A stretch of DNA of 64,000 bases from Labia minor (taxonomy: Eukaryota > Arthropoda > Insecta > Dermaptera > Spongiphoridae), in NCBI GenBank assembly GCA_963082975.1, contig OY720349.1, forward strand, positions 45,861,962 through 45,925,961. Direction: 5' to 3'. The notes under the pieces were generated by a model. The model was given only the letters and a program-made list of their open reading frames with translations, searched no databases and had not been told where the DNA came from. Both the position numbers and the translations under genes were made by a program. Shown one piece after another: positions 10,928 to 23,091 of the stretch. Within the stretch, counting starts at the first letter, position 1. Each line of letters opens with the position of its first letter.

Positions 10928-13374
10928 GTCTTTATCCACAACTTCCACCTGCTACTCCGTGCATCAAAGCAATCAGTCCTAGTGAAGGATGGACAGCTGG
11001 AGGAAGTACGGTGATAATTATTGGAGATAATTTCTTCGATGGTCTTCAGGTTGTCTTTGGTACAATGCTTGTATGGAGTGAGGTGAATATTCCAAACAGT
11101 CACTCTTATTATATCACTTTAATTATTTTAAATAAAATTTTTAATTTTTGAAAAATTAAATATTATTTATAATAATAAATGTAAATATGTATTTGTAATT
11201 TATATGTAAATTTGATGATTTTATGCAAAAGAAAATGTTATATACAAATTTTAAAACATATAATCTATATTCTATATGTAATATATCATATTTTATTACA
11301 GACCAAAAAAGTAATATTATAAAATAAAAATGGATAAACAATTAAGAGTTTAAGATAGCCTGTAAATTTAACTTGAGAATAATTTTTAAGATTTTTTAAT
11401 TCTTTAAATATATCAATTTCATATAAAAAAAAAACTTGATTTTTTTCAATTTTTGAAAATTACTTCCTAAAATAAAAATTTATTTTTATTAAATTATAAA
11501 TATAATAACTTTATATAAACTAATTTTTCTTAAAATTAATTTTAATATTTTTTTTTTAATTCTAAATAAAAATAGAACTGGCATAAAGAAAGAAAACTCC
11601 TTAAAGATTATCTCGGATGGCTTTACATGCCCTTTAAGGAGATCAATTTTTAATAAGAATCGATTCACTAGATATATACTCATTTGTAATTTTATCAAAT
11701 TCATATTAACTGAAGTTTAAAAATTTACAAAGAGATTTAATTTGAATACTTAGTATAAATCAGATTAATTAAGGAAGAGATTTTCAAGTATCAGAAAAAG
11801 TAGCATTATTCGCAATAATTAAGATGAAAAATAATAATAATAATCTACAAAAAGTTTCCTCTTCGTTCTAAAATTATTTTAATGTTTAAATTTATTTTAA
11901 TTATTTATTGAACTGTTAAAATAAGTATTATTTCGTATTTATTATTATATAAATTTGGAAATAAATGTATATTTTAATTTATTTAATAAAATAAAATTAT
12001 AAATATTTCTTATTATAATGGGTTTTCTTTTCAGGTAATAACGGCTCATGCAATGCGAGTACAGGCACCACCTCGACATATCCCAGGAGTTGTAGAAGTC
12101 ACATTATCATATAAGTCCAAACAATACTGCAAAGGAGCCCCAGGACGATTTGTCTATGTCTGTAAGTGAAAATAATAATTTAAAAAAAAATAATTTGATT
12201 CTTATATTGAACATTAAATGGGTCCATGGTTTTTTGCCATTTGCAAAACATAGAACTTATTTTTGTAGACTGATCATACAAACTGTCATTTTTATGAAAA
12301 AAATCACAGCTTATTTCTTTAGATATTTCAAATCGATATAGCTCTTTCTTTATACGAGTAATGAATTAGAAAACTATTTTCACAAAAAGATGAAATGTCA
12401 CCTTTTAAGCACATGTTCTTTTAAGACAATCTAGTGAGTGTTATCCGTGTACGAGTGTTGTTTAGGCGTCAACACCATCTAGTGGCAAAAAATCGTAAAG
12501 CCTTTTAAATGACCCAATATTATATCCGAACATTTTTATTAAATATAATAAATAAATTATATATATGTATAATGTATTTTAGCATTGAATGAACCGACGA
12601 TAGATTATGGCTTCCAGCGATTACAAAAAACAATACCACGACATCCTGGAGATCCAGACAAACTTCCAAAGGTATGTATATTTATTTGAATTAAAATTTA
12701 ATTAATGGTTGTATCTTTCAGGTAAGGGAGGGGTATTGATTAATGGGCCTTTAAACGTTTTCATTTCATTCATATATTGTTGAACTATGGAAAAAACCTA
12801 AATAGATAATCAGTTAATTGTTGTTTAATTGGAAAAAGGCGTAAGAAGCGATTTCTCGCACTTGTCATCTAACTTCTAGGGGTTTATTTGAAATTTATTA
12901 ATGAAAATTTGCCAAGTTCTCAAAATTATTTTACTTTTAATATCCAAATTAAATTTTATAAAAATATAAGAAATTAAATAAAAATTTTATTTTATTTTGA
13001 AAATATACATTATAATATATATGAGACAGATTGGCCTTATGGTTCTTATGGATAATATAATTTTATGTGAATATGTAGAATATATAGGGATTACACATTT
13101 ACATTATACATTATGAAATTACATTATGAAATTAGTAATTTTAAGTCCTTTTGTTTAAAATATTTTTGAATTCCATACAGTACACAAAATTAGAGAGAAG
13201 ATTGTAATATTTTAAATCGGAAAATGCAAATGAAACTATATTTTTAAGAAAATTATTTATAATTAAAACAATGCTTTATTAGTGATTACAAATTTTATAT
13301 CTTTTCATTATATTAGAACGATTTAATTATTATTATTTTTACTTCTGTCCTCTTGTCACATGGAAATGGCCCTG

Positions 13375-13408
<34 letters not shown>

Positions 13409-16400
13409 ATAGAATAGAATACAAATTCTTTAAAATTAAACAAAAGTAAAAAAATTTATTAAAATTAATATTCTATATATTTTCAATTTTTTTTTTCAAA
13501 TCTGATTTATTGTTGAATAAAAAAAAATCTCCTCTAAATAAAAACTGAAAAATAATAGTCTTATAAAATATGTAAAAAATTTAAACGAATGATCTCTTAA
13601 AAATCTGTATTACATTTCTTTGAGCGATTCTAAAATCGTGAAATGGCGAATAAGGGAGAGGTTATTCCCCGAGAGGCCTGACAGAATGGTTTATTTGTCC
13701 GCATTTGAGCATTTAAGCGTTAGTAGCGAGAGAGAGAGAAAGCAGCAGATGACAACCTAAAGCGCCCTTACTGTTTACATATTACATATTACATTGTCTG
13801 TAATAAATCATGGCAAAAGCCTTGCTGACTGAAATGATGACGTCACCAACGATTGTGGCCCATTGGGGAAACCACGTGGCTATCAATATTCACGAATTAG
13901 ACACAAGCGACTTATTCTGCATTTGGATTATTTTATAATTTATTTATAACCAGAGGCGCATACATCCATAGGTATAATTTTTTAATTAGAGACAATCCCG
14001 TGTCTTTTTTTAAGATCCGCAATTTTATTAATTATTTTAGAAAATTCTTTTGTAACCATATATGTTTTATTTGATTTCATAAATAAATTGTTAATTTAAT
14101 CATTTTTATTATGAATATATAACTAAGCTTTTATTTTAATATAAATACGATGGCAGTTTAATAAGATAATGCCTTTTTGATTTCTCTATTAATAAACTAT
14201 TGAACAAGTTTAAGAAAGCTACGCCATTTAGTTTATGTTTGACAGCCATTGAAAGCTGTAAGAAAAGGTCATCACTAAAATAAACGTCTATTTTGAGGTC
14301 ATTGAGAAAACCTATTATTATAGGAAAATACAGTGCACAACCAAATAATAACAATATATCTAATAAAACGATCTTTTGAGTTATAAAATTATTATATGAT
14401 TTATTATTAATAAATATCACAATTTGTTTGATTTTAGGAAATCATCTTAAAACGTGCTGCTGATCTTGCTGAGGCATTATATTCAATGCCTCGTAATAAT
14501 CAATTAGGATTTTCGGGGCCAAGGTCTCCTTCCTCAATGGCTGCAGCGGCTGCAGCTGCTAACAACGGCATGTCTTCTGGAGCTGGATTTAATACTTACA
14601 CAGGCCAACTCGCTGTCAGTGTACAAGACACAGCGGGAAACGGTCAGTGGACCGAAGGTGCTGTTCCTTCCAGTTTTTCTTTTAATATTCTTTTGTGAAA
14701 ATAAAATTTACTTTACACATAAACAATTTTAAAAATCAAAGTTCAAGTATAACACATTTGTATTAATATTATTTTTTTAATCAACCTTTAAAATATTTAA
14801 TAAATTTATTTTTCACTAAATGACTAAATAAAAATAAATTTCGTGCTTCTTCAAATAAAAGAATAGAATATATGAATAATTATTTAAGAAATTCATTATA
14901 ATATAGATAACTTTTTATAATAATATCTCTAAAATCAGTGTTTATTTGAAATTTGGATACTTCTTTAATTAAAAAAAATATTATAATTTGAATAGCTTTT
15001 ATATTATTTCATCAATCTGTAATCACATTTTATTGATATTTGATCAATTCCACAATTAAAACTATAATTATAGTTAATTAAATACAATTTTAATTCAACA
15101 TTTCCTCATAATATATATATATATATATAAGTATAGGTATATTATAGAAAAAAATATATTTTTAGCAAATGTGTTTTTCAAGCTATCTATGATTTTAAAG
15201 AATAGTATACCTTAATTAACAATAAATAATTATAATTAAAATTGGACTTTTTCATAAATTATCTAATAAATTGTACTCTTAACTTGATATATTATAAATA
15301 TAATAACCTCTTATCGAAATATTTCAAAATCTTTCACAAAATATATTACAAATATATTATCTCTAAATTCAATGTTTATTTGAAATTTGGATTCTTCTTT
15401 AAGTAAAAAAAAAACAATTTGAATAGTTTTACTGGTTAATATTGTTAATTCCAAACTATTAGATTTTGAAGTATGTTCGATGGGGGACCCAACATGCAGA
15501 TACCCCCATAAAACTCACGTCTGCATTTCTCACCATCAGGTTTTTTCTTCTAGAGGATTACGGGCGCGGGCATAGCAGCAGTGTTTCTCCCCGCGGTGGT
15601 GCCGGAGGCACTGGAGGCTATGGCTCTTCTGCATCCACGCCCCATTCGTCCAATGGCACCAGTGGAGGTTCTTACACGGCCACTGGAGCTGGAAGTGCCA
15701 GTTCTGGCGCCGGACCGGGAAGCACGGGTAGCGGTGGAGCCGCCTCCAACAACGGCGCATCCGCGGGTAACGCTCCTGGAGGCGGAGGAGCTGCTGCTGG
15801 AGGCTATACATCACCTACAGCTGCAGTCACTGCTTCAAGCGGGGCACCCCCTTCAGCTGGTTCTCAACTAACTAATATGGCGGTGGCATCATCCCCCGCA
15901 GGGGCAGGAATATTTAACACGTCCAGCGAATACAGTAAGTTGAAAAATATTGGATAGTAGTGACTGTTAATTGTTTTAAACAAATTGTTGGGTTACGATA
16001 ACTACAATCTTAATCAAGTATTTTAAATTCATGAAATTTTTAATAATAATTTTATTTCTTTTTGATTCTTTTTTAAACAAAAATAATCATATTAATTAAT
16101 TGTAAAATAAATAAATTGACCTGTGGCCAGGTCCGAACCGACCGACAGTTTGAAGTAAATTAATTTCCAGTTACAGAAACAATTTCAAATAATTTTAATA
16201 TATCTATTAATGTAATAAAAAACAGATATGGATATAACATAAATATTTTTAATTTTTTTTTTATTTATAATATATATGTAAGACCAGGCTGTGACGTCAT
16301 GAATGGCTGGATGACGTCATATAATTTTAAATTAAGAAAAAACTAATAAAGATGATTTTTCTCGAGGATAAAACCAATACAAAGTGGATGATTTGTGTAG

Positions 16401-17108
16401 ATATATAAATTTGTGAAATTTGGTGTGAAAATAACCCTTCCCTTCCTATCGTTGATCGCTAATACTACCACTTCCGGTTTCCCGATTTGCACCAAAAGTT
16501 GATCAATTCATCATACTGATATATTAAGCAAATATTAATAATTAATTGAGGCAAGAAATAAGATGATGCATGATTCGTGGAGATGTGTAAAAATCTCCAC
16601 ATGTGAAATTTGGTGTGAAAACATACCTCCCTTACTATCGTCGGTCGGTAAAAATAATAAAATGATAATATTTCTTTAATAAAAATAATTAAATAATTTT
16701 TAATAATATACTATATGAATTATTTGGTTTCACTATTAATTTTCTTCAAATATTCGTGGATTAATCGCGTTTTTCTTATTCTTTTTTTTTAATTAGAAAA
16801 ATTATTTATAATTAATATATAATAATTATTATTAAAATGGATTGCTTTTTGTTTTAGTGGAAATTTGCTCGAACCCTTACGAGAGTCAAGCAGCCGGTGG
16901 CGGTGGAGCAAGAGCTGGAAGTGCCTTCGCTCCTGTCCTAGGCATGACTGGGGGTGCAGGTGGTACCGGGGGAGGCACACCTTCCACGAATGGAGCTGCC
17001 TCCGGTGGATACAGTGCTGCTACATCACGCTCAGCCGCCGCTGCTGCTGCTGCAGCTGCCGCCGCCGCAGCCTGGCATCATCATCATCATCTTGCTGTTC
17101 ATGGTTAA
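10928..17108 (+). CDS. kn: COE/EBF transcription factor (knot/collier), 3' exons only
   Basis: The 3' part of a Collier/Olf/EBF transcription factor gene, a nuclear DNA-binding regulator of muscle, neuron and blood-cell fate. Coding exons are 10928-11082, 12035-12161, 12583-12671, 14438-14657, 15554-15934 and 16858-17108, all with GT-AG junctions and consistent phase (407 codons in the window, stop TAA 17106-17108). Exons 1-2 encode the IPT/TIG domain ([49 protein letters not shown]). Exons 3-4 encode the helix-loop-helix ([39 protein letters not shown]). The tail starts [11 protein letters not shown] and is rich in Gly, Ser and Ala. It keeps a SAFAPV motif and ends with poly-Ala, WHHHHH and LAVHG. 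The amino-terminal DNA-binding domain exons are not in the window and must lie upstream of position 1. An inverted family B repeat sits in the last intron. Confidence 0.93.
13620..13930. promoter_or_regulatory. GC-richer intronic island in the COE gene (candidate enhancer)
   Basis: Within the 12672-14437 intron, about 300 bases depart from the AT-rich background. They carry a CRE-like TGACGTCA near 13830, a CACGTG E-box near 13874, and AGCAGCAGATGACA. The stretch has no splice signals or long frame and is not one of the repeat families seen elsewhere in the window. A developmental enhancer is a reasonable guess. Conservation across species is the missing evidence. Confidence 0.35.
16115..16655 (-). 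repeat. Family B repeat, inverted copy in COE intron
   Basis: Matches the reverse complement of about 5428-6080. It runs from GGCCAGGTCCGAACCGACCG to CTTACTATCGTCGGTCGGTA. The (GTCY)n array and its neighbour core are deleted. It lies between COE exons 15554-15934 and 16858-17108, so it is transcribed in antisense with the gene. Confidence 0.65.
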
Positions 17109-17322
17109 CCATCTCATCACTACCAACACTAAACGATAGAATTGATCATAAATTTAGCGTGAGTACAAATTTTTTCAAAAATATAATATATCTACCCATA
17201 CAACAATAATTTTTTTTAAATTTAAACTATAAAATAAAATCTTATGAAATATAACTTATAAATTTAATAATAATAAATAAATAATACTAAAATTGATTAT
17301 GATTTCAGTTTATATTTTACAG

Positions 17323-17453
17323 AAGATGGTGGTTTGATTTCATCGCCTTTTGGAATTTTGAACTCCTTCGGATCCCCGTGCAGTTCGCTCGCCTCCTCTG
17401 GAAATTCTGCTCACCTGATTATTATGATGACACTGAATCATTTGCCTAAATAA
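17323..17453 (+). CDS. Possible alternative COE terminal exon
   Basis: After a clear acceptor (TTTTACAG, ending 17322) a 42-codon frame stays open to a TAA at 17451-17453. It includes GLISSPFGILNSFG, SPCSSLASSGNSAHL and MMTLNHLPK. Its base composition is higher in GC than the DNA on both sides, like the COE coding exons. Joining it to a GT at 17104, inside the last two codons of the main terminal exon, would keep the frame and replace only the final residue or two, although that donor is weak. A strong donor (GTGAGT) after the stop, near 17159, could instead make this a 3' UTR exon. Alternative carboxyl ends are known for Drosophila collier. No homology was recognised. Confidence 0.4.
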
Positions 17454-20400
17454 GATGATATAACATTCCAATCCAGTTTTTATATATAAATTCACAGAAA
17501 AATATGTATACAAAAATTATTTATTTATTAAAATAACATATGTATACGAAGTATGTATATTTTTTAAAAAAAAAAGGATAAATATAATTCGATGAAGGTA
17601 TAATATTGTAAAATAATAATAAAATTTAAATACTTGATATCGATAATAAATGTGAATTTATTTATGAAAATAAATTTTTTTATTTTTTATTTATATATAA
17701 ATATAAATGATATATAAATATGAATATATATAATTAAAAATATATTAAAAATAAATTATGAAAAAAATAAAAATTTTGTAATTTCAAATGGATTGGAAAA
17801 TTTTATCATTTTTATCTGAGCTTCTGGTTCTTTGACACTTTTAATTTTAATGTGATGGTTTAGTGAATAAGTGCAATCTTTCTCTTAATCTAAAAAAATA
17901 TTTCTCCAATTTTCGGATTTTAAAACGCGTATCATATTAAAACAGTGTGATAAACAGTACAAGAAAATACATACTTATTAAAAAAATAAAAAAAAAATAA
18001 TATTTAATCATAATTCTTATCAAGTGCCAATTGGATATCAATTTTCTCAATTTTTTTGACAAGAGCTGCTACACACAAGTGAACAAGTGAAAAAAAAAAA
18101 ACAATAAAATATGTAAAATAATTAAATAATAATCAACAAATAATAACAAAAATATTAATTAAAAAAATATTTATATATCAAATATACCGAGTTTTAGATA
18201 AATTGATTCATAAATATTCAACCAATACTAGTAAGTTTTTAAGATAAAAACCAAAATATTAAAAATATTAGTTCAGTTTCTGTAATGTTAATATTTTCAA
18301 GACAAGATGTGATAATATATATTTATATATAACTATATATAGAGAGAGAGAAATATAGATATATACTTATATATAGATATAAATTAAGAAACATCGTTAA
18401 TAAACTTTAAGAGCTATTTATTATATAAAAGAACAATAATTAATCAAATTATTAATATTATTATTATTATTATTCGATAAATATATAAGATGGCGTTTAT
18501 CATAAATTATAATATAAAAAATTCAAATAATCGTAAAAAAATAGATACAAATAATTAATAATTTTCTGAATACCAGTCCCGTTTTGAGAAATTTCGTAAA
18601 TTTAACATTTTTTTGTATTATATTATTTAGATATTTATAAATGGATAAATTCGATTGAAAATAGTTTATATATAAAAATTTAAAATTAAAAAAATAATTA
18701 GTAAAAATAAAATTTTATTTTGATTAGAAATGAAAATATGAAAATTTTCAAGTTTTTTTATTTTATAAAAGAGAGGAAATCCATTATAGACACCTTAGTC
18801 TTTAGTATTTATTAGTATAATTATTTGAATAATTTATAATTTATTTGAATTTAGAATTATAAAATATAAAAATATATGAATTCTTCGAAAAAACACTAAA
18901 CAATTGCACCACTAGTTGTTTTGTTTATTTTTAAGTAGATATAAGTATTATTTATTTTAATTTCTCTATTTTAATAAATTTTATTTTTGATATTTTGAAA
19001 GACCTAACTTCGATAAAAAAATTTTAAAATAAAACTTCTTATTTGAGCCTGAAAATAACGTAATTCATTGCATTCACTGATAACTCGTTCAGTATGTAAA
19101 AACAGAATTTAAAAATTATAAATATTTTAAATTAAAAATACTTTTCTTTAGAGTAAAATTTTAGGAACAAAAATTATTTTAGTCAACTTCATCATGACTC
19201 TTTCCTGCTTTTAATTAAAATTTTTTTTTTAAAGTTTGGTCTTACACGTATTTGTCTTTAAAAACTTATTTTTATTTAGGATTATTTTATTTATTAGATA
19301 TTCTTATATATATAAGTATTCTTATTTTAATTTATGATCTTAGTCTTTTTTTTTAATTTTGCTTAGATCATATTAGATTTAGATTTTTTTTAGATACTAA
19401 GCTATTGATATTGTAAAAATTAATTTATCTTATTTAAGGTTTATTTATTTGTTTATTTATTTCCTTAGATTCTTAATTTAATATTTTTGATTATGAATTA
19501 GCGCAAATTTTTATTAAAATTTTCTTAAAAATTAAATTAAAAAAATTTTTTTACTTAGATTAGCTTTTCCCGTAAGTTTAACAATATTTGTTATTTTGGG
19601 TTGAATCAATTGATAATTTATGCATTCATTCCAAATGTGAACATTTTTAAAAAATCTAAAATAATTTAATTAACGATGAATTTATATTTCAGTGGGACCA
19701 TCATAAAATAAAAATTCCAATATTAATAATTTCAATTTCTCAACCTTTGTATATAATTTTAAGTTTTCAATATATGATGACATCTATCCAAACTCGGTAT
19801 ATTTTGACTTATGTGGGTGTGAATGTGAAAAATATATACATTTTTTCGAGATGTATATATGGATATAGAGAATATTTATTATCAAATAATTGAATGAAAA
19901 GAAGCTTTTTGAAATTCATTCTTAAAGAATTACTTAAATAGAAATATTTCTATTTAGAATTGTCTGTCCAATTTATTTCAAAAAACTTGTTTTTTTTATC
20001 TGTATTCTAAAATATATTAAAAAACAATGGCGTATAAAGATATATATATAATTTATTAATGATTAATTAAATTCAATTATCCTAATTTTCTTTATCAAAC
20101 TTTATTAATTTTTTAACAATTTTAATGTAATATCTACGCCACTGGGAAAAATTTTTTTTAGCATTTAATCGAAATTTTTAATAAGTATATTCTTTTTTAC
20201 ATTTTAATATATATAAATAGATGAGAACAAAGCTCAATATTTATTTTATTTAGTAACATTAATTTTTATTAAGAAATCAATGATTGTTTAAATAATAATA
20301 TATTACAATGTTCATTCAATTATTTTTTTTCAAAAAATTTATCAAACTTTATAATTAATTTGGAAAATACATATCGCACTATCTGGGATAAAAAAATTAA

Positions 20401-21239
20401 AATTAAAATATTATATAGATAAACATATATATATTATATATATGTAATACGATGTAATATCCAAAATTCGATTGTAAGCAGAAATATTTAATTCTGTTTT
20501 TATACTAGTTTTGTACAAATTCTTATGTAATATATGAGTGAATTATTAAAGATTATATATACTATTGTAAATAATAAAATTCAATAAGAAAAGAGATAAA
20601 TTTACTTAATCTTCTTTCCTGTTGATGGTACATTATGTACTTTTCATCCGATGTATCTATATAAATAAATATAGGTATATATATTATATATATTTATATT
20701 TATATAGATATATACATATAGAGATTTTTCAATTTATTGTATATAAATATTTATTATTAATTCTTTATATAGAATATTATATTCTTATCATTCAAACTAC
20801 AATCGATTTTACTAATAAGAATTATTTATAGTCTGTAAAAACTTTTGTTATCTTCATTTTTATTTCTACTTTTTCATTTTTTTTTATTTGTGAATATTTT
20901 TATTTAAATGTTATTATACTTGTTGTTATTCAAATACCTTTACAATTATTTATAGCATTTTTTAATTTTTTTTTCCTTGTTAAAACCAAAAAATAATTTA
21001 ATAAATCAATACTAATAAAACTATAAATTAGTGTTTTATTAATCTAAATAAATTAATTAAATTCATCAGTATTCAATTTTGTAACTGTTATATTTATACT
21101 ATCTTTATCATCTGGAATATCTAGTTAGATTTTGATTTTAAATCTTTTATTTTTAATTCCAATAACAATTTTTATTAGATAAAAAAAATTATACTTTTGG
21201 AATTTTTTCTATTTTAATTTTATTTGTAGAGGATTATTA
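17454..21239. other. AT-rich gene-free stretch, probably includes COE 3' UTR
   Basis: Very A/T-rich with many AATAAA sites and short tandem TA/GA runs (for example near 18320-18380). No exon or repeat family was recognised. A long COE 3' UTR would lie in the first part. Confidence 0.4.
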
Positions 21240-21440
21240 AGAATTTACATTAATATTGCAGCTGTCTATCGTCTACCATTCTGCAGGTTGATTTCATAAC
21301 AATTATTATCCAAGGGTATAAAAATTAAAATATATAAAATCCTTAATGATGCATGTAGTTTATTTTTGAAGGATGAGAATAGATTTAGAGTATTTGAAAA
21401 TAGCATTTAGAAGCATAAATTATAATCATTAAATATTGTG
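21240..21440 (+). mobile_element. Decayed LINE fragment
   Basis: Matches part of the fragment at 42716-43247: AAATTAAAATATATAAAA..., then DEN.RFRVFEN encoded near 21371-21405. Frames are broken. It belongs to the same LINE group as the other fragments in the window. Confidence 0.5.
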
Positions 21441-21576
21441 TTTATTAAAGTGATGAGAACAAAATTAGGTTGAAATTATTAAATAATCATTATATATAAT
21501 TTCGCTTAATCTTCTTTTTTCTTTTAAAATGTTTTAATTCTGGGCACGTCTCTCTCTCTCTCTCCCTATATAAATA

Positions 21577-21836
21577 TACTAGCTGCTCAGACCCCCTTCG
21601 GTTCTCTTCTCACCTAGACCTGTGCCCTCGAATGATACATAGATTTGGTTGAAAGTTTATATATGTATAAAAGGTTTTCAGCCACTTTGTTTCAATCAGT
21701 ATATTACATAAAACATTGATTTTATTTAAAATAACGTTTTTCCAATGGACTAAAAAGAATAAAATAATTTTTCTATAAGTCTGACAAAGTTTATGGATGA
21801 ATTGCTTCATATTCAACTAAAAACGTTGAGCGCTTT
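21577..21836 (+). repeat. Family C repeat, copy 2
   Basis: Starts TACTAGCTGCTCAGACCCCC and shares TTTGTTTCAATCAGTATATT with copy 1 at 6191. Its last about 110 bases (AACGTTTTTCCAATGGAC ... ATTCAACTAAAAACGTTG) recur in inverse orientation at 22518-22632. The hairpin at its start is degenerate compared with copy 1. Confidence 0.5.
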
Positions 21837-22517
21837 AACTTCCTTTATAGAGCTATAATTCATATATATATAAGTATGTTCAGGGATTCTGGTAACTAAA
21901 TCGATTTCGTTCTCTGTAAAGATTTTTATTCAATATTAATTTTTTTTTACATTGATTATTTACAATATTAGAAATATAAATTACCTGTAAAGAAATCGAT
22001 TCTAAAGTTGATTCTTCCAGATAATTCTTACAAATGCCAAATATAAATTATTAACTAATAATTCTAATTAAAAATTATCCTATTACAATTTATATTCGTC
22101 TTTAATCCATTCTAAAATTAGTTAGTTGATTCTTATAAATAATACAAACAATATCACTAACAGATGGCGGTGACTAAAGGGTACTATATAGCAGTGACTT
22201 TGTTACATATATATACTAAGATCTAAGATACATACCACAGTAAAACACTTCATTAACAAGTAACACTATTTCTTCAAATATAATCAACAATTTTGGATTT
22301 GATTGATAATATGTAAATTTAATAAAAATTGTTTTAAATTTTGATACATAGTTTGATATAAGTATATTACAGTGAAAAATAATAAAAGATTAATTTCTTA
22401 GCTTTTAAACTATCAATTTTATTGCATGATAAAACAATTTGTCAGTTTATATGTTTAATAAAATTTTTATTATTACAAAAATTTGACTTGATTATTCATA
22501 TAAATAAATAAAACTAA

Positions 22518-22632
22518 ATGCGTCCAACGTTTTTCGTTGAATATGAATCAATTCATCCATAAACTTTGTCAAGCTTATAGAAAAATTATTTTATTCTTTT
22601 TAGTCTATTAAAAAAACGTTATTTTATAAAAT
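22518..22632 (-). repeat. Inverted arm of family C copy 2
   Basis: The reverse complement aligns with 21725-21836 over its whole length with few differences (GACTAAAAAGAATAAAATAA, GACAAAGTTTATGGATGAAT). The two arms enclose about 0.7 kb of AT-rich DNA. They could be the two ends of one element or two copies in opposite orientation. Confidence 0.5.
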
Positions 22633-23091
22633 TTTTTTATATTTATATTATTTTAGAATATATAATAATTATTTTCTAATTTTTTCGTCTTTACTGTTTA
22701 TGTAAAAATTAGTTTATTTTTTAATCTACTTTTGTTTGTTCTTAAATAAATTATTTTTAAGTGCTCTACAACTTTTTCTTATTATTAAAATAAAAAGTTT
22801 ACGAATAACATCCTTTAAGACTGAAACATGTTTATTATAAATAAATATAAAAAATTTAGATTATTCAAACTTGGAGCCTTTTCTTTATTTCCAACTTCAG
22901 ACTTATTAGTATAATCCACGTTTGTGTCTAACTTGAATCTATTTAGAGAAAGTGATTCTTATCTGTCACTCACATACACTGTCACTTGTCAATTCAAATC
23001 ATGAACTACTATACAAACACATTAAGCCAATAATGAAAGTATTTTATATATTAATACAAGCATAAAATAATTTTAGATATGATCATAAAAT

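Noticed and set aside
15536..15871. Overlapping frames on both strands inside the Gly/Ser-rich COE exon
   Set aside because: They are shadows of the GC-rich COE exon in other frames; only the frame that splices in phase is supported.
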